64,000 nt of DNA from Mycobacterium decipiens (GTDB lineage: Bacteria > Actinomycetota > Actinomycetes > Mycobacteriales > Mycobacteriaceae): assembly GCF_963853665.1 (NCBI RefSeq), contig NZ_OY970459.1:2480001-2544000 (forward strand), in the 5' to 3' direction. A program made the position numbers and the translations under genes. This document shows positions 18,258 through 26,424 of the stretch, one piece after another (position 1 is the stretch's first letter; each line of letters starts with the position of its first letter). The notes under the pieces are model-generated. The model had not been told where the DNA came from. It did no database searches and saw nothing but the letters and a program-made list of their open reading frames with translations.

Positions 18258-18957
18258 CGAAGATATGCCCGATCACGATTTGGGCTATGGCATCCCGGGC
18301 ATCCCGGAGATCGCTGAGCCCGCGGAGCTGGATGCCGACGAGCTCGGTCGGGTGCTGGAGGCGTTGCTGTTGGTGGTGGACACCCCGGTCAATGCCGACG
18401 CGCTCGCCGCGGCCACGGAACAGCCGGTCTACCGGGTCGCCGCGAAGCTGCGGCTGATGGCCGACGAGCTCACCGAACGCGACAGCGGTTTCGATCTGCG
18501 ACACACCAGCGAGGGCTGGCGGGTGTACACCCGCGCTCGGTTCGCGCCCTATGTCGAAAAGCTGCTGCTGGACGGTGCGCGAACCAAGCTCACCCGGGCC
18601 GCGCTGGAGACCCTAGCCGTGGTGGCCTACCGGCAACCGGTCACGCGGGCGCGGGTGAGTGCGGTGCGCGGTGTCAACGTGGACGCCGTCATGCGCACGC
18701 TATTGGCGCGCGGTCTGATCACCGAGGTTGGCACCGACGCCGACACCGGCGCGGTAACGTTCGCCACCACCGAGCTGTTTCTGGAGCGTCTGGGATTGAC
18801 ATCGCTGTCCGAACTGCCCGATATCGCACCGCTGCTACCCGACGTCGACACCATCGACGATCTGAGCGAATCCCTGGACAGTGAGCCACGGTTCATCAAA
18901 CTCGGTGGTGGTCAGGCGCCCGAGCAGACACTGTCGTTTGACGTGGACCGCGATTGA
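18253..18957 (+). CDS. scpB: Segregation and condensation protein B
   Basis: 234-aa winged-helix protein, partner of ScpA in the SMC condensin. The conserved region includes LEALLLVVDTPVNADALA near the N-terminus and LTRAALETLAVVAYRQPVTRARVSAVRGVNVD (positions 18589-18684), the double winged-helix hallmark. The GTG start is preceded by AGGAGGAG inside the repeated element. The stop overlaps the next start (TGATG). Confidence 0.92.
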   Translation: MTEDMPDHDLGYGIPGIPEIAEPAELDADELGRVLEALLLVVDTPVNADALAAATEQPVYRVAAKLRLMADELTERDSGFDLRHTSEGWRVYTRARFAPYVEKLLLDGARTKLTRAALETLAVVAYRQPVTRARVSAVRGVNVDAVMRTLLARGLITEVGTDADTGAVTFATTELFLERLGLTSLSELPDIAPLLPDVDTIDDLSESLDSEPRFIKLGGGQAPEQTLSFDVDRD

Positions 18958-19718
18958 TGGTCGAGCCGGAAGAGTTCCTAGAGACCCGGGCAGTCCGCCT
19001 GCAGAAAGTGTTGTCGCAGGCCGGGATTGCGTCCCGGCGGGCTGCGGAGAAGATGATCATCGACGGCCGGGTGGTGGTGGACGGGAAGGTGGTGACCGAG
19101 TTGGGCACTCGGGTCGACCCGGACGTTTCGGTGATCCATGTCGACGGGGCCAGGGTGGTCGTCGATGACTCGCTGGTGTACCTGGCGCTGAACAAGCCAC
19201 GCGGCATGCACTCGACCATGTCCGACGATCGCGGCCGCCCGTGCTTGGGCGACCTGATCGAACGAAAGGTCCGGGGTACCAAGAATCTTTTTCATGTCGG
19301 GCGCCTGGACGCCGACACCGAGGGGCTGATCTTACTGACCAACGACGGCGAGTTGGCGCACCGGTTGATGCACCCCTCCCACGAAGTGCCCAAGACATAT
19401 CTGGCGACGGTGACCGGGTCAGTGCCGCGTGGACTGGGCAAGAAATTGTGTTCCGGCGTCGAGCTGGACGATGGACCGGCGCGCGTTGACGATTTCGCCG
19501 TCGTGGATGCGATCCCGGGCAAGACGCTGCTGCGGGTGACGCTGCACGAGGGACGCAATCGCATTGTGCGCCGGCTGCTGGCGGCGGTGGGCTTCCCGGT
19601 GGAGGCCTTGGTGCGCACCGATATCGGCGCGGTGTCGCTGGGAAACCAGCGCCCGGGCAGCGTCCGGGCGTTGCGCCTCGACGAGATCGGCCAACTGTAC
19701 AAGGCGGTCGGCCTGTGA
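18957..19718 (+). CDS. rluB: 23S rRNA pseudouridine synthase, RluB/RsuA family
   Basis: 253-aa pseudouridine synthase. An N-terminal S4 RNA-binding domain reads [21 protein letters not shown]; the catalytic motif is [17 protein letters not shown], with the active-site Asp. The C-terminal [19 protein letters not shown] box is typical of RsuA/RluB/E/F. It most likely modifies the large rRNA near the peptidyl transferase centre. ATG 18957 is in a one-base overlap with scpB. Confidence 0.9.
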   Translation: MVEPEEFLETRAVRLQKVLSQAGIASRRAAEKMIIDGRVVVDGKVVTELGTRVDPDVSVIHVDGARVVVDDSLVYLALNKPRGMHSTMSDDRGRPCLGDLIERKVRGTKNLFHVGRLDADTEGLILLTNDGELAHRLMHPSHEVPKTYLATVTGSVPRGLGKKLCSGVELDDGPARVDDFAVVDAIPGKTLLRVTLHEGRNRIVRRLLAAVGFPVEALVRTDIGAVSLGNQRPGSVRALRLDEIGQLYKAVGL

Positions 19719-20464
19719 GCGGAACGAACGCGGTGAGTGACGGGTACGAGACGAATGGGAATGCAGCGCACCAGCGGGCCGTGCGCGACGTAGTCATCGC
19801 GATAGACGGTCCGGCTGGAACCGGAAAGTCCTCCGTATCAAGGAAGTTGGCACGTGCTTTGGGGGCGCGATTCCTGGACACTGGGGCGATGTACCGGATC
19901 GTGACGCTGGCGGTGCTGCGCGCCGGAATTGACCCGGCAGACGCCGATGCCGTTGCGGCGGTCGCGACGACGGCGGAGTTGTCAGTGGGTTACGACCCCA
20001 ATCTGAGCGGTTGTTCCCTTGCCGGAAAAGATGTTTCGACGGAGATCCGCGGTGATGAAGTCACCGCGGCGGTGTCGGCGGTGTCGGCCGTACCCGCGGT
20101 GCGTACCCGGCTGGTCGACCTGCAGCGCGCCATGGTCGAGGGCCCAGGCAGCGTCGTCGTGGAGGGCCGCGACATTGGGACCGTGGTGTTGCCCGACGCG
20201 CCGGTGAAGATCTACTTGACCGCGTCTGCCGAAACCCGGGCCCGGCGCCGCAACGATCAGAATGTCGCGGCGGGTCTGCCCGACGACTATGACGCGGTGT
20301 TGGCCGACGTGCGCCGGCGCGACCATCTCGATTCCACCCGGGCGGTGTCGCCGCTGCGAGCGGCTTCGGACGCGGTGGTCGTCGATACCAGCGCTATGAC
20401 CGAGGCCGAGGTGGTCGCTCACCTGTTGGACTTGGTGACTCAGCAAAGCGAGGCAGTACGGTGA
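19715..20464 (+). CDS. cmk: Cytidylate kinase
   Basis: Phosphorylates CMP and dCMP. The P-loop is [18 protein letters not shown], followed by the substrate-binding [27 protein letters not shown] and the lid ARRRNDQN. Length 249 aa with GTG 19715, which overlaps the rluB stop; the first ~25 residues are not conserved, so an internal GTG at 19733 is also possible. Coupled to der through a GTGA overlap. Confidence 0.92.
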   Translation: MSGTNAVSDGYETNGNAAHQRAVRDVVIAIDGPAGTGKSSVSRKLARALGARFLDTGAMYRIVTLAVLRAGIDPADADAVAAVATTAELSVGYDPNLSGCSLAGKDVSTEIRGDEVTAAVSAVSAVPAVRTRLVDLQRAMVEGPGSVVVEGRDIGTVVLPDAPVKIYLTASAETRARRRNDQNVAAGLPDDYDAVLADVRRRDHLDSTRAVSPLRAASDAVVVDTSAMTEAEVVAHLLDLVTQQSEAVR

Positions 20465-21852
20465 TCCAGGACGGCACCTGGGCCGACGAAAGCGATTGGG
20501 AACTCGAAGATTCGGAGGTCGGGGAGTCCGGACCGGCGCCTGTGGTGGCGATAGTCGGTCGGCCCAATGTCGGCAAGTCGACTCTGGTCAACCGGATCCT
20601 GGGCCGCCGCGAAGCGGTGGTGCAGGATGTTCCCGGCGTGACGCGTGATCGGGTGTCCTACGAGGCGCTGTGGACCGGACGGCGGTTCGTCGTCCAGGAC
20701 ACCGGGGGATGGGAGCCCGAGGCCAAGGGCTTGCAGCAGCTGGTGGCTGAGCAGGCGTCGGTGGCCATGCGCACCGCGGACGCGGTGATCTTGGTGGTTG
20801 ATGCCGGCGTCGGTGCCACTACCGCCGATGAGGCTGCCGCCCGCATCTTGCTGCGATCCGGCAAGCCGGTGTTCTTGGCCGCCAACAAGGTTGACAGCGA
20901 GAAAGGCGAATCCGATGCGGCGGCCCTATGGTCGCTGGGGCTCGGAGAGCCGCATGCGATCAGCGCGATGCACGGCCGCGGCGTCGGCGACCTGCTCGAC
21001 GAGGTGCTCGCCGCATTGCCCGAGGTAGCGGAGTCGGCACCGGGGGGCGGCGGTCCGCGGCGGGTGGCACTGGTCGGAAAACCCAACGTAGGCAAGAGTT
21101 CGTTGCTGAACAAGCTGGCCGGTGATCAGCGGTCGGTGGTGCACGAGGTCGCCGGGACGACGGTCGACCCGGTGGATTCGCTGATCGACCTGGGCGGGAA
21201 GGTCTGGCGATTCGTTGACACCGCTGGACTGCGTCGCAAGGTCGGTCAGGCCAGCGGGCACGAGTTCTATGCCTCGGTGCGCACCCACGCGGCCATCGAC
21301 ACGGCCGAAGTGGTCATCGTGCTGATCGACGCCTCGGAGCCGCTGACCGAACAGGATCTGCGGGTGCTGTCGATGGTCATCGAGGCCGGGCGGGCGCTAG
21401 TGCTGACGTTCAACAAATGGGACCTGGTTGACGAGGACCGGCGCGAGCTGTTGGAGCGCGAGATCGATCGCGAACTGGTACAGCTGCGCTGGGCGCAGCG
21501 AGTAAACATCTCCGCCAAGACGGGGAGAGCCGTGCAGAAGCTAGTGCCGGCGATGGAGGGCGCGTTGGCGTCCTGGGACACCAGGATCGCGACCGGCCCG
21601 CTGAACACCTGGATCAAGGAGGTGGTGGCGGCGACGCCACCACCGGTGCGCGGTGGTAAGCAGCCACGTATCCTGTTCGCCACCCAGGCGACCGCCCGGC
21701 CACCGACGTTCGTGCTGTTCACGACCGGTTTTCTGGAGGCCGGCTACCGACGGTTTCTGGAACGGCGACTGCGCGAGTCGTTCGGGTTCGAGGGTAGCCC
21801 GATCCGGGTCAACGTTCGGGTACGCGAAAAGCGGGCAGCCAAGCGCCGCTGA
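20461..21852 (+). CDS. der: Ribosome-assembly GTPase Der (EngA)
   Basis: 463-aa GTPase with two consecutive G domains and a C-terminal KH-like domain. The first P-loop is [14 protein letters not shown] (about residue 34) and the second [14 protein letters not shown] (about residue 206). The G4 motifs are NKVD and NKWD. Der is essential for 50S subunit maturation. It is the last gene of the parA-to-der coupled operon. Confidence 0.94.
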   Translation: MIQDGTWADESDWELEDSEVGESGPAPVVAIVGRPNVGKSTLVNRILGRREAVVQDVPGVTRDRVSYEALWTGRRFVVQDTGGWEPEAKGLQQLVAEQASVAMRTADAVILVVDAGVGATTADEAAARILLRSGKPVFLAANKVDSEKGESDAAALWSLGLGEPHAISAMHGRGVGDLLDEVLAALPEVAESAPGGGGPRRVALVGKPNVGKSSLLNKLAGDQRSVVHEVAGTTVDPVDSLIDLGGKVWRFVDTAGLRRKVGQASGHEFYASVRTHAAIDTAEVVIVLIDASEPLTEQDLRVLSMVIEAGRALVLTFNKWDLVDEDRRELLEREIDRELVQLRWAQRVNISAKTGRAVQKLVPAMEGALASWDTRIATGPLNTWIKEVVAATPPPVRGGKQPRILFATQATARPPTFVLFTTGFLEAGYRRFLERRLRESFGFEGSPIRVNVRVREKRAAKRR

Positions 21853-22174
21853 GTGCTGCGATCGGCACGGTCCGCGCCGCGGCAACCGCTGTGCGTGGAT
21901 ACCGCGCCGAGGGGCGCACGGTACATCCGCCACGAGGCGAAACGTTGCCTGGTGCCCAACTACGTGGATAACTTCGTCTGCGGCACAGCGACCTTGACGG
22001 TTTCCGCTCGACCTGTCGTCGCAGTTGCCCCTGCCCTATAGGAAGAACGCGTACTGGTCGATGCACTGGGTCCGGACCGGGCAAGCTGGCTCTCAGGTCG
22101 AGTAGGCCGTCGCGGGCCTGGGGTGCGTCTACGGTAGGCTTTCGACCTGCCGCCGGTGGCGTCACCGGCAGCAC
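21853..22174. other. Intergenic stretch between der and tRNA-Pro
   Basis: About 320 bp with no convincing coding frame. Several short open frames exist on both strands but none shows a domain or a ribosome-binding site. It contains the hairpin described at 22152-22169 and presumably the tRNA promoter. Confidence 0.5.
22152..22169 (+). terminator. Perfect 7-bp hairpin before tRNA-Pro, terminator candidate
   Basis: GCCGGTG-GCGT-CACCGGC forms a perfect GC-rich stem with a four-base loop, extended by partly matching flanks. No T-run follows, as is usual in mycobacteria. It could end der-operon transcription or shape the tRNA leader, since it ends only five bases before the tRNA. Confidence 0.4.
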
Positions 22175-22248
22175 CGGGCTGTGGCGCAGTTTGGTAGCGC
22201 ACTTGACTGGGGGTCAAGTGGTCGCAGGTTCAAATCCTGTCAGCCCGA
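22175..22248 (+). tRNA. tRNA-Pro, anticodon GGG
   Basis: A 74-nt cloverleaf. The acceptor stem CGGGCTG pairs with CAGCCCG and is followed by discriminator A; the D-arm is GCGCAGTTTGGTAGCGC. The anticodon stem CTTGA/TCAAG encloses CTGGGGG, giving anticodon GGG, and the T-arm contains GGTTCAAATCC. CCA is not encoded. The accessory region begins right after it. Confidence 0.95.
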
Positions 22249-22353
22249 CTTAGAGAAATATGTCTTGACCTGCCAATATGCACTCGCCGTTGGGTGAACA
22301 GCCTGTCGCGGTTTGACGACGCGGCACTCTTTTGCGGGATGGGCATGCCTGCG

Positions 22354-23079
22354 CTAGTCGCGACGGCTGGCACGGACCCGGTAGTCGAATGAGATGAATA
22401 ACCGCTGACGATTGGCGCCCCGCCACCTCTCAACCGGCGGGAACTGGTGAACTGTATAGGGCGGCCGATAGACGATCTGGCCGGTCATGCCTGGTTGTGC
22501 CGTGCCAAGGCTCAAAAAGTCGATCGCCGCGATCTTCCAGTCCCCGCCAGAATCTTGCTGCAGCCGAACGACCCCGTCTTGCTCATCGAGGAAGAACTCG
22601 GTCGGCGGGCCACCCAGAACACAGTCGATCGAGTGGCAACCTCCCAGCCAGAGGAACGAACCAGGATCAGGCCGGTGTGGCGGAGGACTCTGCCATTCGC
22701 TCTCGTTGAAAGTGGTCCCCGCGCACCAGTCGATGTGTGCGCCCTGGCGCTGCGTGTACCGATCTTTTTCGTCGACCCGAACCGTCACCATCAGTTGGTT
22801 CTCGTCGAAGTCGACTCCGAAGATCTGCCGGCATGCCGATGTCATGCGAGCGAGCACATACAGGCTAACTGGCGTGGCCGATTTGATCGCATACGCATAG
22901 GGTTTCGCCGCGAATGTAGGTTGGTCCGCAAAATCGAACGACTCAATGCGCCAACGAACGACGTCAGGGGTGTGTTCGTCGACCACCGGTCCCAGCGGGA
23001 GGATCCGCCTGCTCGCAAAGCGCACCGTAGCGGTGGCGCGCCGGCGGTCACCGGTATTTGTTCGAACCCCGTGCACCAT
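22354..23079 (-). other. Oxygenase-like module, probably a separate gene (Fe(II)/2-oxoglutarate type)
   Basis: Stretch of 241 codons from ATG 23079. A possible facial triad is visible: HxD in GAHIDWCAG, a distal His in PPYTVHQFPPV, and a downstream Arg in NRQRLFISFDYRVR that could bind 2-oxoglutarate. The region SFLWLGGCHSIDCVLGG lies between them. These spacings fit the cupin-type oxygenases that hydroxylate amino acids or peptides, but I recognise no specific family. Next to a RiPP cluster, a tailoring hydroxylase is the natural guess. It could instead be a leader-processing or regulatory cupin. Confidence 0.45.
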
Positions 23080-24285
23080 TGTTGGTGGGTCGACGTCGTT
23101 ACCACCTACGCGCGGCCGTGGGCCAGGATGATTTCCTGGAGAATTCCGACGCGTTGCTCGTGCCGCGGGGTGGTGTGATCCGATGTCAAGGAGCCGGCTC
23201 GATACCCGGTCGATGGTGGCGCAGCGGGCATCGTGATCGTGATGATCACCGAGTCGAACGGCTCTGTGCCAGGATCGCCGCGCTAATTCGTCTGCCCGCT
23301 TTTGCCAGACGGGCAAACGCCCCGATCCCTCGGCGCACACCGCGACAAACCACGCCTCGAACACCTCGTCGCCTACGATGCGCGAAGCATCGTAGGCCGA
23401 TGCAGCCCAATGCATAGCCAACCGCTCGTCTAGCTGCCACATCAGGGCGACGATGTGTTGCAGGACGGCGAGTTCCCACGGGCGTACTGTGCTCCCCAGA
23501 AGACGTCGTGCCGTCAAGTCGAGGATGGCGGTGTCGACGAGTTCTGCACCGCCGCGAGCCAGGTTCAACTCCGCGAGCCGGACGTCGCGCACCGCCGCCA
23601 ACGGTGGTTCGGTTGCATGCTGCCAGTACACGTCGGCGACGGTGCTCCCCGCTTTACCGACGAGACGATCAACGATCAGGTGCGCCTCATCCAGCATGTG
23701 GCGCAGATGGAGCTCGCACTCGTAACCATCGAGCGCAGAGGCGATCTCGTCGATGCGGTCATACGCGCCGTCACGCAGGGCGCAGAGCAGGTTCTCATGG
23801 GTCCAGTTGTATCGCAGGAACTGTGGCAGCACCTCGACTTGGGTGAGCAGCTGGTCCCAGTCGCCAGGGGCGAGCGAGGCAGCGCCTATGGTTGCCGACT
23901 TCGTCTGCCATTCCCGGCGAAGGACATCGAGCCTCTCGACGGCCCGGTCATAGTGGCCCTCGACGCGATCCAGGCGCGCAAGGTTTACCCAGGGCTGGAA
24001 CGCGTAGGCAATCACGCCCCGGTTGTTCCCAGCACAGGCCATCCTCTCGAGCCAACCGATCTCAGTTTCGCACAGTCGCCGCGCCAGATCCGTTCGGCCG
24101 AACATTGCTGCCAGCAGCGCCCCCAGATTGAAGCACTTGACAACCGCATAGACACGGGCCAAACCGGTGTCATCGGCTTCGGGCGCTGAATCGAGTTGAC
24201 GTTCAATTGATTCCACCATCCACGGCAGCGCAGGTCGTAAGGCGTGGTCCAACGTCGCAAGCAGGTTCAAGGGCACATTCTGCAT
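22354..24285 (-). CDS. Helical-repeat protein read through into an oxygenase-like domain, possibly two genes joined by a frameshift
   Basis: As sequenced this is one 643-aa frame. Residues 1 to ~365 are Leu/Ala/Arg-rich helices resembling a TPR-like scaffold. Residues ~403-643 look like a non-heme Fe(II) oxygenase. Between them about 30 residues are Pro/Arg/Gly-rich and read poorly. One base change would explain this: if the AA at 23188-23189 were a single A, the helical protein would continue in another frame as LLTSDHTTPRHEQRVGIL and end at a TAG at 23106-23108, just before ATG 23079. So the fusion may be a frameshift between two formerly separate genes, or a sequencing error. ATG 24285 has GGGAG eight bases upstream. 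It is divergent from the RiPP operon and probably belongs to it. Confidence 0.6.
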   Translation of the reverse strand: MQNVPLNLLATLDHALRPALPWMVESIERQLDSAPEADDTGLARVYAVVKCFNLGALLAAMFGRTDLARRLCETEIGWLERMACAGNNRGVIAYAFQPWVNLARLDRVEGHYDRAVERLDVLRREWQTKSATIGAASLAPGDWDQLLTQVEVLPQFLRYNWTHENLLCALRDGAYDRIDEIASALDGYECELHLRHMLDEAHLIVDRLVGKAGSTVADVYWQHATEPPLAAVRDVRLAELNLARGGAELVDTAILDLTARRLLGSTVRPWELAVLQHIVALMWQLDERLAMHWAASAYDASRIVGDEVFEAWFVAVCAEGSGRLPVWQKRADELARRSWHRAVRLGDHHDHDARCATIDRVSSRLLDIGSHHPAARATRRNSPGNHPGPRPRVGGNDVDPPTMVHGVRTNTGDRRRATATVRFASRRILPLGPVVDEHTPDVVRWRIESFDFADQPTFAAKPYAYAIKSATPVSLYVLARMTSACRQIFGVDFDENQLMVTVRVDEKDRYTQRQGAHIDWCAGTTFNESEWQSPPPHRPDPGSFLWLGGCHSIDCVLGGPPTEFFLDEQDGVVRLQQDSGGDWKIAAIDFLSLGTAQPGMTGQIVYRPPYTVHQFPPVERWRGANRQRLFISFDYRVRASRRD

Positions 24286-24303
24286 TACACGTACTCCCGC
24301 AGC

Positions 24304-24567
24304 TCAACTTTTGGTATGTGGTGCCGAGTTCGGCCTGTAGCTCCTCCGGGCGTCAGCCGAGCCGGAATCACCGGCCGTTGAAATCGCAGATAGCTCCGTC
24401 CAACGTCGCATGAAACGTCCGCAACGGAAAGCGAATCTCTGTTGTTCTGAAGTCTGAACTGGAATAGAGGGGCACAGTTCGTACGGTGTCGGAATGGTAG
24501 GTGACTGCTCAAGCAGCGACGATCCGAGGGTCGTGCCGCCAAGTTGAGGTGCGAATGCGCTCCGCAT
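24304..24567 (-). CDS. Small hypothetical protein upstream of the helical-repeat gene
   Basis: 87 codons, ending 18 bp before the helical-repeat gene start, on the same strand. The sequence after SPTIPTPYELCPSIPVQ reads like ordinary protein (FRCGRFMRRWTELS) and has two Cys and a Ser/Arg-rich tail. No ribosome-binding site is evident at ATG 24567, and an alternative frame (24285-24542) stops in a TAATG overlap with the helical gene. Only one of the two can be real. No function is proposed. Confidence 0.25.
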   Translation of the reverse strand: MRSAFAPQLGGTTLGSSLLEQSPTIPTPYELCPSIPVQTSEQQRFAFRCGRFMRRWTELSAISTAGDSGSADARRSYRPNSAPHTKS

Positions 24568-24624
24568 GTGTGTAGTTTGTCACGCCGCGGCTACAGGCGC
24601 TCTCGTCAGGCGATGAACCGGCTA

Positions 24625-24662
24625 CGTGGGCATTATTGACGGCCGCGTGGACATTATTGACG
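24625..24662 (+). promoter_or_regulatory. Tandem 17-bp direct repeat, operator candidate for the RiPP operon
   Basis: CGTGGGCATTATTGACG (24625-24641) and CGTGGACATTATTGACG (24646-24662) differ at one base and are 21 bp apart, two turns of the helix. They sit between the divergent helical-repeat gene and the precursor gene, just upstream of a -35-like TTGACA. This arrangement fits side-by-side binding of a dimeric activator or a response regulator. No regulator gene is seen in the cluster. Confidence 0.5.
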
Positions 24663-24677
24663 AGTCAACGCGACCCG

Positions 24678-24707
24678 TTGACAGCGCTGACACGACCGTA
24701 TTATGCT
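24678..24707 (+). promoter_or_regulatory. Promoter candidate for the RiPP precursor
   Basis: TTGACA at 24678-24683 with TATGCT at 24702-24707 (18-bp spacer), or TATTAT at 24699-24704 with a shorter spacer. It lies 85-110 bp upstream of the precursor ATG and right after the tandem 17-bp repeats. Mycobacterial promoters often lack a good -35, so the match to both boxes is notable. Confidence 0.45.
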
Positions 24708-24792
24708 CATGTTCACATTGCGCTCACACGCATTTTCAGCTAACGCGTTCTAGCCAAGTTGGCGATCGCGTTATCGGGGAGGGGAATGTGGT

Positions 24793-25260
24793 ATGGCCGG
24801 TGGGGATTATATTTCTCCTGCAGATATCGATTTCGATGACCAGGGCCGGGCAATAATTTCTAATCCGGCAGTCGTGAAACGGTTACGTGAATTGGGCAGC
24901 AACGACACGATTAGCGCCGCGGCCAGTCTCGAACTCAAGAATGTCGGCTGCTGCAGCGTAACCGACGAGTTGCGCAAGTCGGCCAAAGATTTCGCCGAAG
25001 TTGAACTTAAGAATGTTGGCTGCTGCAGCGTAACTGATGAGTTGCGCAAGTCGGCCAAAGATTTCGCCGAAGTTGAACTTAAGAATGTTGGCTGCTGCAG
25101 CGTAACTGATGAGTTGCGCAAGTCGGCCAAAGATTTCGGCGAGCTCGAACTCAAGAATGTTGGCTGCTGCAGCGTAACCGACGAGTTGCGCAAGTCGGCC
25201 AAAGATTTCGCCGAAGTCGAACTCAAGAATGTCGGCTGCTGCAGCGTAACCGCGGAGTAG
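24793..25260 (+). CDS. Multi-core RiPP precursor peptide with five GCCS repeats
   Basis: 155-aa protein. Residues 1-46 form a leader-like segment (GGDYISPADIDFDDQGRAII, then NPAVVKRLRELG). From residue 47 a 24-residue unit repeats: ELKNVGCCSVTDE, LRKSAKDFAEV; the Cys pairs are at 53/54, 77/78, 101/102, 125/126 and 149/150. Unit 5 is cut short by TAG. Gly followed by Cys-Cys-Ser is the type of core that YcaO enzymes turn into azol(in)es, and the acidic/basic helix-like spacer (DELRKSAKDF) may act as an internal recognition or cleavage segment. ATG 24793 is preceded by GGGGAGGGG. The three downstream maturase genes make a precursor role very likely. The modified product is unknown, and I know of no described family with this repeat. 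Confidence 0.85.
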   Translation: MAGGDYISPADIDFDDQGRAIISNPAVVKRLRELGSNDTISAAASLELKNVGCCSVTDELRKSAKDFAEVELKNVGCCSVTDELRKSAKDFAEVELKNVGCCSVTDELRKSAKDFGELELKNVGCCSVTDELRKSAKDFAEVELKNVGCCSVTAE

Positions 25261-25320
25261 CGCAAGTCGGCCGAAGATTTCGCCGAACTCGAACTCAAGA
25301 ACATCGGCTGCTGCAGCGTC
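24931..25320 (+). repeat. 72-bp coding tandem repeat, five full units plus a sixth partial
   Basis: Units start at 24931, 25003, 25075, 25147 and 25219; a partial sixth runs 25291-25320. Units 2 and 3 share the same synonymous choices and are identical over their first 64 bases, so they duplicated recently. The TAG stop lies in unit 5, where units 1-4 have TTG. The sixth unit keeps the CC-Ser codons (reading KNIGCCSV) but is beyond the stop. Confidence 0.92.
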
Positions 25321-25389
25321 GACAGGCCCCGAGTCCCTAATACAGCAACACTCGGTGGCAGAGGCGCGGTCGAGCCAAAGGAGCTTACC

Positions 25390-26424
25390 GTGACGATCCT
25401 GCCTGTGCGCGACTACTGGACGGCCGCGGCGGATGCATTCGCCGCAGACGCACTTGAATTGACACTATTGCCTACAGAGCAGTGCAATCTTCGTTGCACG
25501 TACTGCTACGAAACATTTGCAGTCGGCCGGATGGAGGACTGGGTCGTTGCGGCGGTAAAGGAGTTGATTGCCCGTCGGGTGCCCGAATTGCGCCGACTGA
25601 CACTAGATTGGTTCGGCGGCGAACCGCTGCTGGCGATAGATATTATTGAGGAGATCAGCGGACTGGCGCAGATTTTGTCGCACGCCAATCCTCTTGTCGA
25701 GTACCGGTCTTCGATTACCACAAACGGCGTGCTGCTCACCGCCGATTACGCGCGGCGGCTTTCCGCGGTCGGTGTGGACCACCTACACGTCAGTTTGGAC
25801 GGGCCGGCACCAAGCCACGATCTGACTCGCAAGCTGCGGGGAGGGCGGGGCACATTCGAGCGAATCCAAACAAATCTGTACGAGATTCGCGCTAGTGATG
25901 TCGATACGCACATCGACCTCCGAGTGCACGTGACTCCAGCCAACGTCGACGTTTTGGACGAGTTCACGACGCATCTGATCGAGACCTTCCTCGACGACGA
26001 ACGTTTCTCGGCATACTTCTTCCCCATAGTCGACCTGGGTGGCCCCAACCAGGGCGACTTTTCGGTGCTGCGTCCTTCTGAGGCGTCCGCTGTGGTGCAG
26101 CGGTTGTCGGTACGTGTGGCGGAGGTACAACGACGAAAGCCTAAGAAAGGCAAGGGCTGTGATTCCTCCTATGTATGCTACGCCGCGAAGCCGAACGCCT
26201 GGGTAGTTCGCGCCGACGGGCGCCTCGCCAAGTGCACAGTCGGCTTCGAAGACGAGCGCAACAACGTCGGCCGCATCCTGCCCGATGGGTCGTTCGAGGT
26301 CCGCAGTGACGACGTGCGACCGTGGCTTCGGGGATGGTCGAACGGTGACATGCTGAGCTTGCACTGCCCATACGAGGAGATGCGCGACGACGTGCAAAAC
26401 GGACTTGTCACCTCGCGGCGATAG
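25390..26424 (+). CDS. Radical SAM peptide-modifying enzyme with twitch-type auxiliary cluster
   Basis: 344 aa. The SAM-cleaving 4Fe-4S cluster is held by CNLRCTYC (Cys 32, 36, 39), followed by DWFGGEPLL and ITTNGVLLT. The C-terminal region has Cys 257, 263, 282 and 326. Cys263-x13-Gly-x4-Cys282 matches the SPASM/twitch CX9-15GX4C motif, but the later Cys cluster of full SPASM domains is missing, so one auxiliary cluster is likely. Relatives form thioether or carbon-carbon crosslinks, or epimerise residues in RiPPs. GTG 25390 follows AAAGGAG. The frame is open upstream without a stop to the precursor's TAG, so the two genes share one frame. No separate leader-binding RRE protein is visible nearby. 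Confidence 0.88.
   Translation: MTILPVRDYWTAAADAFAADALELTLLPTEQCNLRCTYCYETFAVGRMEDWVVAAVKELIARRVPELRRLTLDWFGGEPLLAIDIIEEISGLAQILSHANPLVEYRSSITTNGVLLTADYARRLSAVGVDHLHVSLDGPAPSHDLTRKLRGGRGTFERIQTNLYEIRASDVDTHIDLRVHVTPANVDVLDEFTTHLIETFLDDERFSAYFFPIVDLGGPNQGDFSVLRPSEASAVVQRLSVRVAEVQRRKPKKGKGCDSSYVCYAAKPNAWVVRADGRLAKCTVGFEDERNNVGRILPDGSFEVRSDDVRPWLRGWSNGDMLSLHCPYEEMRDDVQNGLVTSRR

Noticed and set aside
21809..22174. Minus-strand frame behind der
   Set aside because: It overlaps the der 3' end and reads as Arg/Pro/Ser-rich shadow sequence.
22175..22248. Attachment site duplicated at the far end of the accessory block
   Set aside because: I looked for a second copy of the tRNA-Pro 3' end around 29-30 kb and 43 kb and saw none, and there is no integrase, so I do not annotate att sites.
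24807..25304. A 165-codon open frame on the minus strand across the precursor repeats
   Set aside because: It is the mirror of the coding repeats, reads as Ser/Leu/Thr-rich repeats without a ribosome-binding site, and the plus strand has leader, start signal and maturase context.
24931..25320. CRISPR-like array
   Set aside because: The 72-bp units are contiguous, coding, and have no variable spacers.
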